DNA of 64,000 nucleotides from a virus: IMG/VR virus record IMGVR_UViG_3300032050_000029, positions 57,979 to 121,978 of that record; one strand, written 5' to 3'. The notes under the pieces are model-generated. The model saw only the letters and a program-made list of their open reading frames with translations, did not search any database and had not been told where the DNA came from. The position numbers and the translations under genes were made by a program. Positions 1 to 7,945 of the stretch are shown one piece after another (position 1 is the first letter of the stretch; each line of letters starts with the position of its first letter).

Positions 1-1412
1 GTTCCAGTTGCACCAGGATCGCCCTGTGTGCCAGTTGCGCCGGTTGCACCTTTTTGCGTATATGTTACTTGTTGAGCAGTTAAAATTACAGATGGTACAG
101 CTGGGCGAGTAGGACTAAATGTTACGGGTATGTACGTAAGTTCAATATCAGTATTAGGACATGACCAATAGAGTTCAATGTAGTCTCCTGCATTTAGTTT
201 TAGTTGATAATTCCATGCAGCAACATCCTTTGCCCCAGAGCTCGGTCCTGAAATGAACAAAATGGTGTTAGAGTCAGGGATTGATACTCCATTTTTTGCA
301 AACCAAATATCAACCTCTGCCGCTAAAGGAGCGGCAAGTATTCTATTAACCTGTGCAGAAAATTGTATATTATAAACACCTTCATATGCAAATGTTAGTT
401 CCGTGTTATTTTGAATAGAAACACCATTTGAATCTGGGTCAGTGTTATTAAATGACATTACATTAACGGCATTAGGTGTTGGATTGGTTTGTGTTTGTGT
501 ACTCCAAAAACTACCCCAATAACCTAATGTACCACCTGCACCTTGGGGGCCGGTTGCACCTATACCGGTTGCACCAATAAATCCTTGATTACCTTGCGAT
601 CCGGTTGAACCAGTAAATCCTTGATTACCTTGCGATCCGGTTGAACCAGTAAATCCTTGAGTTCCTGTTGCACCAGTTGAACCAGTAAATCCTTGATTAC
701 CTTGCGATCCGGTTGAACCAGTAAATCCTTGTGTTCCTGTTGCACCAGTTGAGCCTTCTCCAGCCAAACCTTGCACACCAGTTGCCCCGTGAATACCTGT
801 TGCTCCAGTTGATCCTATTGCGTATCCTATACCACTACTACCAGGCTGAGGTGGAATGTATCCAGGAAAACATCCGCTATCTCCACCGTTTTTTGCAATT
901 TTTGAATTAAGAATATTTGCAATTAGTAAACATGGAATGCCAAACGTTTCACCATCCGCTCCGGTTGGTGTAGGTACTCCAGTTAAAATTCCTTGCTCAC
1001 CTGTTAATAAACATTCCTTTAATATGATCTCTGCAGAAACAGCACCAGGTGAAGTTAATGTACAGTTAGTTGATAAGCATATTCTAACAAGACCCTTATT
1101 TACAATATGACCACCTGTTGTAGTGTATTGTAAAATCTCAATATCAAATCCTTTTGATCCAGTAGGAACACCAGGATACCAAAAATTTGCAACAACGCAT
1201 TCAAATTCATTCGTTAATTGAATTTGCATTTCGCAAAAACGATCTAGGTCAAGAGGTTGACCATCAGCACCAAAAAACTGAATATCAATACACGCGGATG
1301 TACCTTGCATTATATACTTAATGCAATCTACTTGTGCTATAATTCTACCGCAAATGGTAAGAGCACACGATGGATCACTTGGCGTTGGTACACCTGGTAT
1401 GATATTTGCCAT
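1..1412 (-). CDS. Collagen-like tail fibre / virion surface protein (3' partial)
   Basis: The reading frame starts at the ATG at 1412-1410 and runs off the left edge, so at least 470 codons are present and the C-terminus is missing. Residues 1-190 are a Cys-containing globular region without recognised family. Next comes a Gly-X-Y collagen-like segment ([10 protein letters not shown] and [10 protein letters not shown] units, about 540-830). A beta-rich domain follows, containing [11 protein letters not shown], that resembles the C1q/BclA-type heads common after collagen stalks. A second Gly-X-Y run ([10 protein letters not shown]) begins at the left edge. Such proteins form trimeric fibres on phage heads or tails, so host attachment is inferred. 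The start overlaps the stop of the upstream gene (TAATG), which supports it. Confidence 0.8.
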   Translation of the reverse strand, partial: MANIIPGVPTPSDPSCALTICGRIIAQVDCIKYIMQGTSACIDIQFFGADGQPLDLDRFCEMQIQLTNEFECVVANFWYPGVPTGSKGFDIEILQYTTTGGHIVNKGLVRICLSTNCTLTSPGAVSAEIILKECLLTGEQGILTGVPTPTGADGETFGIPCLLIANILNSKIAKNGGDSGCFPGYIPPQPGSSGIGYAIGSTGATGIHGATGVQGLAGEGSTGATGTQGFTGSTGSQGNQGFTGSTGATGTQGFTGSTGSQGNQGFTGSTGSQGNQGFIGATGIGATGPQGAGGTLGYWGSFWSTQTQTNPTPNAVNVMSFNNTDPDSNGVSIQNNTELTFAYEGVYNIQFSAQVNRILAAPLAAEVDIWFAKNGVSIPDSNTILFISGPSSGAKDVAAWNYQLKLNAGDYIELYWSCPNTDIELTYIPVTFSPTRPAVPSVILTAQQVTYTQKGATGATGTQGDPGATG

Positions 1413-1699
1413 TATTTACCTTGTAATATTTTGATCTCTTTTTCAATTTCGTTTTGACGCTGTACATCCAACATCTTACGATCTGTTGCTTGGATCATTC
1501 TTTTCTCTGCATTTAAGCCTTCAATCTTTACATCAGCCGCAGAGGGAAGCTTATTAATCAATTCAGTGTTTGCTTTAGATTCCTTTTTAAGTCTCTCTAA
1601 TTCGCTATCAACTCCGCATGATTTAAAGTACAAAAGAATCAAAAGAACTGTGATAACTTTTGATCCATTTTTTGCAAAAAATAAATTAATCTTTTCCAT
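1412..1699 (-). CDS. Small membrane-anchored coiled-coil protein
   Basis: A 95-residue protein. Residues 1-11 are followed by a hydrophobic segment ([11 protein letters not shown], about 15-26) and then a charged helical tail rich in Glu/Lys ([11 protein letters not shown] onward) that should form a coiled coil. This looks like a single-pass protein with a cytoplasmic or periplasmic coil, as in spanins or lysis accessory proteins, but no family is recognised. The frame is open further upstream, but the ATG at 1699 lies 4 bases after the upstream stop, and the extended N-terminus would overlap that gene, so 1699 is preferred. It sits between a small internal-protein candidate and the fibre gene. 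Confidence 0.6.
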   Translation of the reverse strand: MEKINLFFAKNGSKVITVLLILLYFKSCGVDSELERLKKESKANTELINKLPSAADVKIEGLNAEKRMIQATDRKMLDVQRQNEIEKEIKILQGK

Positions 1700-1703
1700 A
1701 TCT

Positions 1704-2009
1704 TTACTTTGTTTTGAATTCTTGTTTTGCTTTACTCTTCTCTTTTTTACCTGGAGGTACTCTATGGTAATTTTGAGTTGACCAAGGATCATCTTCCTGA
1801 CATTGACAATCGTCTTTATGTTCACTGCATCGTGGGCAATAATCAGATTTATCGTCTAAGTAATCTTGTGCATCCTTTTCGGTCTTTTTATCTGATTCAT
1901 TATCAGTTTCAATGTCCTCAATATGCTTAGCTGCCTTATGTCTAGTTTGGTCTAATTCCTCAGATAGAAATCTAGCAAAAAAAGTCTCGAATGTCTGAAT
2001 ATGTTTCAT
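1704..2009 (-). CDS. Small acidic protein with capsid-targeting-like leader
   Basis: A 101-residue protein beginning MKHIQTFETFFARFLSEE. The first eight residues are identical to those of the next gene upstream (2017-2850). In T4, leaders of this form (MKTYQEFIAEA) direct internal proteins into the prohead and are cut by gp21 after L/I-x-E; here LSE at residues 15-17 would be the site. The rest is acidic and contains a C-x2-C...C-x-C set (YCPRCSEHKDDCQC) that could bind zinc, then a Lys-rich tail. Role unknown; a packaged internal head protein is inferred. Confidence 0.6.
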   Translation of the reverse strand: MKHIQTFETFFARFLSEELDQTRHKAAKHIEDIETDNESDKKTEKDAQDYLDDKSDYCPRCSEHKDDCQCQEDDPWSTQNYHRVPPGKKEKSKAKQEFKTK

Positions 2010-2016
2010 ATTACGT

Positions 2017-2850
2017 TTACTTTTTTACTACCAATGCGGCATCTCCAGGTTCTACACCACCATATTTAAGATTTTTGGCTGAATAGTCTGTGTTGTATTC
2101 TGGAGTAGATGTTTTAGCAGGATCTTCGATCCACACAATTACCACACCGTCTTTATATGCGCATGCTTTCAATACTCCCCAAGTTTCTTCCTTTACAGGG
2201 CTCTCTTTTCTGTATTGGTCTCTAACAGCGTCAATTGCAGTGTTGTCATCGGGTCCGTGCTTAAGGTATTTAGTAACCTTGGCACCAACCACAGATTCAA
2301 TAAAACTTGCAAGTTCTCTTACAACATCACCTCTCCCACTTACATAATCATTCACAAGTCGGTCAGCAAAAGCTCTTACAGAAGAAGCAGGACCTGGTTG
2401 TACAGGTATCAGTTCAGGTGTGTAAGAATCGTAAAGTTTATCTAGCAATGCAATTGTCTTGTTGATTGCTGCAACTGCTTCAGATTCATTTGATACTTGC
2501 ATTACAAGAGGATGAGAGTATCTAAACTTAACAAGCTTGAACCCTATACCTTCCATTGCCCTTTCGAACTCTTTGAGGAAAGACGCGTCAATCTTTCCGC
2601 TCTTATCTCCGCGTTTCCAGTTAGTCAAATTCCGAATTGCTTTGTCTATTTCGGGAGATCTCAAGAAGCTGTCTTTGTCGCGAATGTCGGCAAAATCTTG
2701 TTTATCCGAAGGAGCTACTGCAGCTTCCAGGCTGTGGCCTCCTCCGTATTGTTGTCTCAAATTGATCTGAAGGAAGTATGGTCCTCCAGACACTGCTTCA
2801 TTTAATATGCTTTCATTTAAGAAGCTCTCGAATGTTTGTATGTGTTTCAT
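2017..2850 (-). CDS. Putative internal head protein with capsid-targeting-like leader
   Basis: A 277-residue protein starting MKHIQTFESFLNESILNEA, with two possible prohead-protease sites (LNE/S at 11-13 and LNE/A at 16-18). The mature part has no recognised domain. It is a mixed alpha/beta sequence with a C-terminal region (WGVLKACAYKDGVVIVWIED) that reads like a compact beta domain. A late-type promoter motif lies 15 bases upstream of the start, so late expression with other virion genes is likely even though its upstream neighbour belongs to an early-type operon. Packaging in the capsid is inferred from the leader only. Confidence 0.6.
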   Translation of the reverse strand: MKHIQTFESFLNESILNEAVSGGPYFLQINLRQQYGGGHSLEAAVAPSDKQDFADIRDKDSFLRSPEIDKAIRNLTNWKRGDKSGKIDASFLKEFERAMEGIGFKLVKFRYSHPLVMQVSNESEAVAAINKTIALLDKLYDSYTPELIPVQPGPASSVRAFADRLVNDYVSGRGDVVRELASFIESVVGAKVTKYLKHGPDDNTAIDAVRDQYRKESPVKEETWGVLKACAYKDGVVIVWIEDPAKTSTPEYNTDYSAKNLKYGGVEPGDAALVVKK

Positions 2851-2865
2851 TCATTATTTTGTTTT

Positions 2866-2875
2866 TTTATATATT
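2866..2875 (-). promoter_or_regulatory. Late-type promoter motif AATATATAAA (internal head protein)
   Basis: Motif GAATATATAAA on the minus strand, 15 bases before the 277-residue gene and overlapping the end of the nuclease gene at 2867. It would give this gene a separate late transcript. Confidence 0.5.
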
Positions 2876-3610
2876 CTGAGGTAATGGATTGAGTTTATGA
2901 TACTCCTTTACTAGGGATAAGAATTTCTTACCATATTCTTGAATATCATCCCAGGTAAGTTCAAAAACCTGAGGCTCATCATTTTCTACACCTATCCAGA
3001 TTTCTCCACCGTCCGGTTTTTTACCGGTCATTTCCCAATATGCTAGAAAATATGCAGCAATCTGCATAAAATAGTTTTCTATCCATTCTTTTTTCTTTCT
3101 CTTACGAGATGTCTTAAAGTCTAGAATGAGTAGATGAGATAAAACATTCTCGTAAATATTATCTACTCTACCTGCATACCCTCCCATCTGGTGGGAGTAG
3201 ATCGTCTCCTCGATACTTATAACCTTACCAATCTTACTGAAGAGATCATTATTATAAAAACTATAGAATAATTTTCTGCCAACCTCTAATTCATCTTCAG
3301 TAAAACCTTCTGCTTCAACAAAAGTAATGATTTTTTCCTGTGCTTCTCTAAGCCTTTCTTTTTGAGTTTCTTTTTCTGAACCTAAATAATATTCAATCAT
3401 TTGATGCATGATTGTACCACGATTAGCAGAAAACTTAGAGATCTTATCTGCCTCGGCTTCACCAATGTTTTTTCTCCACTTATCAAGTCCAGATGAATCT
3501 GTCATTGATCCTAAGATGGTTGTAACTGATGGGTACTTATGTTCACCTATAACATAGTATCGTTTTCCATTTATTGTCTCGGTCTGTAAAAGAGATTCTT
3601 TTGTTGCCAT
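2867..3610 (-). CDS. PD-(D/E)XK superfamily exonuclease (RecB/Cas4-like)
   Basis: A 247-residue protein. Catalytic motifs in order: an N-terminal helix with H (ANRGTIMHQMIEYYL, about 62-76), E (EVG...), then GYAGRVDNI (the acidic D), LLILDFKTSRKRKK (D-x-K core) and a downstream Q..AYFLAYW helix. This order matches PDDEXK_1-type nucleases that act on DNA ends, as in RecB and Cas4, although no Cys cluster is seen. It is the last gene of an early-type operon (phosphoesterase, sigma factor, membrane protein, nuclease). A role in host DNA breakdown or recombination is inferred. Confidence 0.75.
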   Translation of the reverse strand: MATKESLLQTETINGKRYYVIGEHKYPSVTTILGSMTDSSGLDKWRKNIGEAEADKISKFSANRGTIMHQMIEYYLGSEKETQKERLREAQEKIITFVEAEGFTEDELEVGRKLFYSFYNNDLFSKIGKVISIEETIYSHQMGGYAGRVDNIYENVLSHLLILDFKTSRKRKKKEWIENYFMQIAAYFLAYWEMTGKKPDGGEIWIGVENDEPQVFELTWDDIQEYGKKFLSLVKEYHKLNPLPQNI

Positions 3611-3614
3611 GTTT

Positions 3615-4055
3615 TTAGAATAACCAATTAAAGGCAGAAGTAATGCTGCCCCAATAACTGGAAAGTAAAAGATATACTAATCTTAATAATAAGAAAAGTC
3701 CGCCTGTCTTAAATAATGATATAAGAAATGGCCAAAGCTTAATATAGTCTCTATCGGGTGATAGGATTAAAAGATATGCTTCAGCATCTTGTAAATCAAC
3801 TAGTTCTGGTGCAATAGCATCGGCTATTCCCATATTAAGAAACATCGAGTCATATTCACGAAGTTTCATAAGTACATAACCTTCTCTGGAAAATGGTTGA
3901 TTAACCACTTCTTCAGGCAGATTAATAACGGTATAAATTCTACCGACCCAATCTACCCTAAAGCCATTTTCTTTTAGGAGCCCCTCATTTTCCAATGCAA
4001 TAGCTCTTACCTTTCGCCAGATGTTTATTTCATTGATGAGATTAAAAATATACAT
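3615..4055 (-). CDS. Membrane protein of unknown function
   Basis: A 146-residue protein. The first 100 residues are soluble and mixed. The C-terminal 40 (LWPFLISLFKTGGLFLLLRLVYLLLSSYWGSI) are strongly hydrophobic, with one or two membrane segments and a Trp/Phe-rich end. No family is recognised. It lies between the sigma factor and the nuclease, 4 bases from the latter, so it belongs to the same early-type transcript. A host-membrane-acting early protein or an antiholin-type role are possible but not supported by motifs. Confidence 0.6.
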   Translation of the reverse strand: MYIFNLINEINIWRKVRAIALENEGLLKENGFRVDWVGRIYTVINLPEEVVNQPFSREGYVLMKLREYDSMFLNMGIADAIAPELVDLQDAEAYLLILSPDRDYIKLWPFLISLFKTGGLFLLLRLVYLLLSSYWGSITSAFNWLF

Positions 4056-4074
4056 AGTTCTTTATTTTATCTAT

Positions 4075-4701
4075 TTATGCTTCAGAAAAGAGTTTCATTT
4101 TCTCTAACTGTTTCTGAATTATTTTTCTACCTCGGAAAATGCGATTCTTTACCGTCTGTAGATTGATATCTTTTTCATGTTCTACCATGATATCAAGAAT
4201 ATCGTTATATGATTTATGATTAAGGAATCTCTCTATCATGTATCTCTTATACATTGGAGGTAATGCATTAATCGCTTCTTTAGTTAGTCTTACCTGTTCG
4301 GTTAAGATATCTTCCTCTGCCCAGAAATCATCCTCGGTTTTTACATGCATTTCTGGTTCAAGGAAACCATCTCTTGCCGGAGGTTCAACACCTGCATCGG
4401 TAAATACATTAATACTTATCTTTTTATTGCGGAACCTAATCCATCCAATGCATTCATTATATGCAATACGATAGGCCCATGTAGTTATTTGGTAAGATTC
4501 ATCATATTGATCAATCTTTAAGTAAACATTTGTTAATGTGGTTGATACAATATCATCAGCCACCGCCGGATCTCTTACGATGTTATTTACATAAGACCAT
4601 AATCCTGGTCTCATCTTTTTGTAAAGTTCATTGTAAATTCTTTCTGAGCGAGTTTTCTTAAACTCAATTGCCAGTTCTTTGTAGGTTTTAGATTTTGCCA
4701 T
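4075..4701 (-). CDS. ECF-like sigma factor (sigma2 + sigma4)
   Basis: A 208-residue protein starting MAKSKTYKEL. Region 2 is visible at about 30-100 (AVADDIVSTTLTNVYLKI, then TTWAYRIAYNECIGWIR, the DNA-melting and -10-reading part). Region 4 is at about 140-205 (INALPPMYKRYMIERFLNHKSYNDI...TVKNRIFRGRK, a helix-turn-helix). A long acidic linker separates them. The frame stays open 18 codons upstream, but the ATG at 4701 is preferred because it gives a 14-base overlap with the upstream gene. It should bind host RNA polymerase core and redirect it. It is distinct from the gp55-like late sigma at 47483, so the phage carries two sigma factors. It is driven by the promoter at 5271-5301. Confidence 0.8.
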   Translation of the reverse strand: MAKSKTYKELAIEFKKTRSERIYNELYKKMRPGLWSYVNNIVRDPAVADDIVSTTLTNVYLKIDQYDESYQITTWAYRIAYNECIGWIRFRNKKISINVFTDAGVEPPARDGFLEPEMHVKTEDDFWAEEDILTEQVRLTKEAINALPPMYKRYMIERFLNHKSYNDILDIMVEHEKDINLQTVKNRIFRGRKIIQKQLEKMKLFSEA

Positions 4702-5233
4702 TTGTAAATTCTTTAATTGCCGAAAATTTAATTGGTGAATAATTCCAAAAATCAATGCAAACGTTTACACGATTGGATGATCTTAGATCTGTCTTATGTG
4801 AAAAGACGGTATGTCCATGAAAATGAATAGTCCCTGATGATTTTCCATTCCATACTTCCAACGGATAGTGACAGAGAATAGAATCAAATTGAGGAAGTTC
4901 AATAATTTGTTGATCAAGAACCTCAACGTTTTCAAACTCATCGGCTACTTCCAGTAGAGATTCATCAGAATTTCCAATCATGAAAAAGATTTTGCCTTTA
5001 AGCTTTTTCAAAACAGTTCTTGCGGTATGTGGATCCCACGCAAAATTACCTAAGTGAAAAACGAGGTCAGATGATTTGACCTGCTTATTCCAGTTTTTGA
5101 TGAATTGATCATTCATATCATCAATACTTGAAAACTGGGTACGCCTTGCAATATCAAGGATTTGTGGCCTTCCAAACCACGTATCCGATGTAATGTAAAA
5201 ATCAGAGATTTCTCTTAATTGTTCTTCAGACAT
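4688..5233 (-). CDS. Metallophosphoesterase-like protein with altered active site
   Basis: A 181-residue calcineurin-like fold protein. The family motifs are in order but several metal ligands are changed: DTWFGRPQI where phage relatives have DTHFGH; HLGNFAWD where GD is usual; GNSDE where GNHD is usual. HYP and HFHGHT are kept. The spacing (MNDQFIKNWNKQVKSSDLVFHLGN) is typical of the phage enzymes that cut phosphodiesters or nucleotides. The loss of three ligands suggests reduced or changed catalysis. It is the first gene after the early promoter at 5271-5301 and overlaps the sigma gene by 14 bases. Confidence 0.75.
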   Translation of the reverse strand: MSEEQLREISDFYITSDTWFGRPQILDIARRTQFSSIDDMNDQFIKNWNKQVKSSDLVFHLGNFAWDPHTARTVLKKLKGKIFFMIGNSDESLLEVADEFENVEVLDQQIIELPQFDSILCHYPLEVWNGKSSGTIHFHGHTVFSHKTDLRSSNRVNVCIDFWNYSPIKFSAIKEFTNGKI

Positions 5234-5270
5234 ATCATTGTTTTAAGACAGTATAAAAATACCATCAGTA

Positions 5271-5301
5271 CAAATATAAAACAAAAAAACGAGATTTGAA
5301 A
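5271..5301 (-). promoter_or_regulatory. Early promoter TTTCA-N18-TATATTTG
   Basis: On the minus strand TTTCA (5301-5297) is followed after exactly 18 bases by TATATTTG (5278-5271). The start codon of the phosphoesterase is 37 bases downstream. The TATATTTG element fits the TAnnTTTG -7 box of Bacteroidota promoters. The surrounding 50 bases, including a GTCT..C.AAA.ATTTTCAAATC stretch upstream, are also repeated at 17181-17230. Confidence 0.7.
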
Positions 5302-5320
5302 ATTTTTCGTAGACTTTTTT

Positions 5321-6271
5321 CTACTTTTTTACAGAAAATCTTTTCTTATCGCGTTCCAGTGTTCTTTCAATCATTTCCTTTGAGTATTCGTCTAGTTTTT
5401 GAAGAGATTTTTCATCTAGGGGTTTACCATAGAAGTCTTCATATACTTTCTTATAGATTTCAACTGTGCTATCGAAAGGTACACCGGGCTGGGCATTTGA
5501 CTCAATAACATAGATCTTACCTTCTTTATCCTTCATCATATCAAAACAGATGTAAGGAAACTTTTCAAATATTTTGCAGTATTTTTCTAAAACCTTTTTA
5601 TAGTCTTCTGGAATATTATCAACATTTCTCTTAGCATAATTAAATTCCATTTCCTCATCGGTCTTACCATCACCAGATTTTGCCTTACTGTTTGCAGGTG
5701 TTCTTTCCATCCAAAAAATAGGTTGACCTTTAAAGTTAAAGAATCTCATTTCCTCTACCTTATCTACATATTCAGAAAAAGTGTCAAATATCTTTTCATC
5801 AAGTTCTTCCATTAATTCAGGCTTCTTAATAACCTGAATTCCAATACCGCTATGACCATTTGCAGGCTTTGCAATGATAGGAAAGTTTAATTTCTCTAAA
5901 GCCTCGTTTTTTGAGTAAACGGTCTTAGGTACATTTTCATCTTCACCTACAAGTTTATGAAACTCTTTCTTTGATCCAGATAGTGGAATATACTTAGGAT
6001 GATTATAGATGTTTTCCTCTTTAATCAATTTTCTTTTTAGTAATTCATCAACTATAGTACTATGATAATTAAGTACAGGGTACTCAGGATTAATGTCTAA
6101 CTTATCAATATTATTTTCGGTAACCTGAATAAAAAACTTATCACCGGCAAAACCTTTATAAGACCACCATCTCTGTCCACTATCTCGGCGGGTGGCTAAA
6201 TATACTTTCTTTAATCCGTTATCTTCAACGGCTTCATTTAAGAACTCTTCAAAAAGTTTGACATACTTCAT
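5321..6271 (-). CDS. ATP-grasp ligase with capsid-targeting-like leader
   Basis: A 316-residue protein. Residues 1-14 (MKYVKLFEEFLNEA) form the capsid-targeting-type leader with a predicted cut LNE/A at 13. The rest is an ATP-grasp fold: a lysine plus glycine-rich loop at 134-147 (AKPANGHSGIGIQV) and a metal/ATP region at 240-262 (YICFDMMKD, then VIESNAQPG). Relatives ligate an amino acid or other carboxylate to a peptide, protein or small molecule; the substrate here is unknown. The ATG at 6271 is preferred over an upstream one because only it puts the leader at the N-terminus and it follows a late-type promoter motif by 14 bases. If the leader works as in T4, the enzyme travels inside the capsid. 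Confidence 0.8.
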   Translation of the reverse strand: MKYVKLFEEFLNEAVEDNGLKKVYLATRRDSGQRWWSYKGFAGDKFFIQVTENNIDKLDINPEYPVLNYHSTIVDELLKRKLIKEENIYNHPKYIPLSGSKKEFHKLVGEDENVPKTVYSKNEALEKLNFPIIAKPANGHSGIGIQVIKKPELMEELDEKIFDTFSEYVDKVEEMRFFNFKGQPIFWMERTPANSKAKSGDGKTDEEMEFNYAKRNVDNIPEDYKKVLEKYCKIFEKFPYICFDMMKDKEGKIYVIESNAQPGVPFDSTVEIYKKVYEDFYGKPLDEKSLQKLDEYSKEMIERTLERDKKRFSVKK

Positions 6272-6285
6272 TGTTATAGATGATT

Positions 6286-6298
6286 TTATTATATATCC
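6286..6298 (-). promoter_or_regulatory. Late-type promoter motif GATATATAATAA (ATP-grasp gene)
   Basis: GGATATATAATAA on the minus strand, 14 bases before the ATP-grasp start and overlapping the 3' end of the hydroxymethylase gene. One base differs from the AATATATAAA form seen at capsid genes. Confidence 0.45.
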
Positions 6299-7170
6299 AT
6301 GAAAACCGCATCGGATATCCACACATGTAAAGGATCATCTTTAACTCTTATAACCTCGGAATCTGATTCTATTTCAGATTCAATTTCTTTAATACCTTCT
6401 AAAGGATTACCATTAGGATCGATTAAGAATTCTCTTATCTCTGGAAAACTCATTGGTTCAAAAGAATGATCTAACATTTCATCTATTAAGCCAAAGTGCC
6501 TTTCATAAATATGAAGAGAATGTACAATATGTGTATATGTACCTAATTCTAGATCTGGGTAATACTTTTTAAGATGCTCATACATCTGCTGTTGAAGAAG
6601 ACAGAAAAATGCAATGTCAGTCGGTGTACCTAGAATAAGATCGTTTGATCTCATATCAATGGTAAAGTTAAGATGATTATCACGAATTTGAAATACGCCT
6701 GTAAGAGTACATACAAAATCTTTATTACCTTTCCACTGATGTGAAGGCATATTAAAATGAAGAATAGCTTGACGAGAATCTTTATCTTCAATTAAAGACT
6801 GTAATGCCCATTGGTACTGATTAATACCATGAGGATTCTTATCCGTAAAGATAAGATTACCGTAAGCAGAATTTACCGTACCGTTTCCGTTATCAATTTG
6901 TTCCCAGAACTTTGCAAATTTTGAAATAAAATTAGTATCTCTACGGCCAGTAAAGTACCAAACTAATTCGGCTGCAATATATTTGAATTGACTACTCCTT
7001 CTATTATTTTCATAAAGAGGAAATGTAGGATCTTCGATAACTAACGCAGCATTAGTAACTTCATTAATTTTCATACCTCTTGGAGAGGTAACATATTCAG
7101 GATTTTGGAGTACATCAGTTAGTGCAGTTTGATACACATCAGCAAATGTTTCACCTTTGTAAATTCTCAT
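6289..7170 (-). CDS. 42-like: dCMP hydroxymethylase-like enzyme (thymidylate synthase family)
   Basis: A 293-residue ThyA-fold enzyme. The catalytic Cys is Cys154 in DFVCT, as in T4 gp42 (DFMCT), whereas thymidylate synthases have PCH. The dNMP-binding RSND is at 174-177. The base-reading Asn of thymidylate synthase is replaced by Asp185 (GTPTDIAFF), the same change that gives T4 gp42 its dCMP specificity; the Cys-Asp spacing of 31 also matches T4 (148 and 179). H217-HIYERH closes the site. The enzyme should make 5-hydroxymethyl-dCMP with methylene-tetrahydrofolate. It is followed upstream by two nucleotide kinases in the same transcript. A plain thymidylate synthase or a dCMP methylase remains possible. 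Confidence 0.75.
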   Translation of the reverse strand: MRIYKGETFADVYQTALTDVLQNPEYVTSPRGMKINEVTNAALVIEDPTFPLYENNRRSSQFKYIAAELVWYFTGRRDTNFISKFAKFWEQIDNGNGTVNSAYGNLIFTDKNPHGINQYQWALQSLIEDKDSRQAILHFNMPSHQWKGNKDFVCTLTGVFQIRDNHLNFTIDMRSNDLILGTPTDIAFFCLLQQQMYEHLKKYYPDLELGTYTHIVHSLHIYERHFGLIDEMLDHSFEPMSFPEIREFLIDPNGNPLEGIKEIESEIESDSEVIRVKDDPLHVWISDAVFMDI

Positions 7171-7339
7171 ATTCTTTTAAAGCTTTTTCGTAACATTTTT
7201 CCATTTTAGGAAAGAACTCTTCTACGTATTTTTCGGCTTGTGCCTTTTTCATTTCGAGTTCATATAATTCCATCAACTTAGGATTATCCCAGAGATGATT
7301 CATTATCTCATACATGCGTTCTTCTCTCCACTTACTCAT
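7151..7339 (-). CDS. Small helical protein of unknown function
   Basis: A 62-residue, highly charged, fully helical-looking protein (MSKWREERMYEIMNHLWDNP...). It overlaps the kinase gene upstream by 8 bases and the hydroxymethylase start downstream by 20 bases, the tight packing expected of a real phage gene. No family is recognised. Confidence 0.6.
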   Translation of the reverse strand: MSKWREERMYEIMNHLWDNPKLMELYELEMKKAQAEKYVEEFFPKMEKCYEKALKEYENLQR

Positions 7340-7931
7340 GACTAAACATAGATAATTGTTTAGGATCTCCGGTTATTGTATTTTCATGGGATAAAAACTC
7401 AATAATAATTTTGGAGACTTCATCGGCACCCATAGTACCTACATTAAGAAGAAGTTTATTTTTAATCTTACTCAAACGATGAGCACGTTGGAATCCATCA
7501 ACCTCGGCTTTAATACCTTCTTCATTTTTATAAAATGATTTTCCATCATCTCTGCTCCAAATGGTATGAGGGTCATTTGTTAACGTAATAAGATAAAGAT
7601 TTTCTCTTAATGTATTTACAAAACCTTTTTCAATATCAAAAACATAATCACCGGAATATCCACGGTAAAGTGGAGAGTAAATACTTTCACCTAAATGAGA
7701 ACGATTAAAGATGATATTAATATCTTGATCTTTACAGAGAACCATCATCTTAAACATGTCTTCATACATTTTCTTTGAATATGAAGTATGCATTTCAATA
7801 TCATCTTTAAAGGGTAAAGACGAATAATGAATCTTATGAAAGACAGTATCTTTAAGATTCTTAATAATAAGATTTTGCTGTGTATCTTTACCGGTATTAT
7901 CGGTGCCTTCAATGATAATGAACTTACTCAT
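7332..7931 (-). CDS. Thymidylate kinase-like dNMP kinase
   Basis: A 199-residue P-loop kinase. The Walker A loop is near the N-terminus (IEGTDNTGKDTQ, 8-19), followed by a DR-type motif as FNRSHLGESIYSPLYRG (about 95-111) and a lid region (SRDDGKSFYKNE). The layout matches Tmk-type kinases that phosphorylate dTMP. By analogy with T4 gp1 it may also take a modified dCMP, given the adjacent hydroxymethylase gene; that is inference. The start codon directly abuts the CATATAAAAATAAA element that fills the entire 14-base gap to the upstream gene. Confidence 0.75.
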   Translation of the reverse strand: MSKFIIIEGTDNTGKDTQQNLIIKNLKDTVFHKIHYSSLPFKDDIEMHTSYSKKMYEDMFKMMVLCKDQDINIIFNRSHLGESIYSPLYRGYSGDYVFDIEKGFVNTLRENLYLITLTNDPHTIWSRDDGKSFYKNEEGIKAEVDGFQRAHRLSKIKNKLLLNVGTMGADEVSKIIIEFLSHENTITGDPKQLSMFSHE

Positions 7932-7945
7932 TTTATTTTTATATG
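7932..7945 (-). promoter_or_regulatory. CATATAAAAATAAA element (kinase gene)
   Basis: Exact 14-base motif that occupies the whole intergenic gap before the thymidylate kinase start. A promoter here would give a leaderless or nearly leaderless mRNA. Confidence 0.5.

Noticed and set aside
560-760. Short direct DNA repeats resembling a CRISPR array
   Set aside because: The repeat has no constant-length unique spacers and encodes collagen-like Gly-X-Y units.
560-778. 72-codon minus-strand frame rich in KDLLVQ units
   Set aside because: It is an out-of-frame reading of the Gly-X-Y repeats of the fibre gene, whose correct frame is open across the whole region.
6289-7170. Plain thymidylate synthase annotation
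   Set aside because: The base-reading Asn is Asp and the catalytic motif is VCT rather than PCH, both as in dCMP hydroxymethylase; kept only as an alternative.
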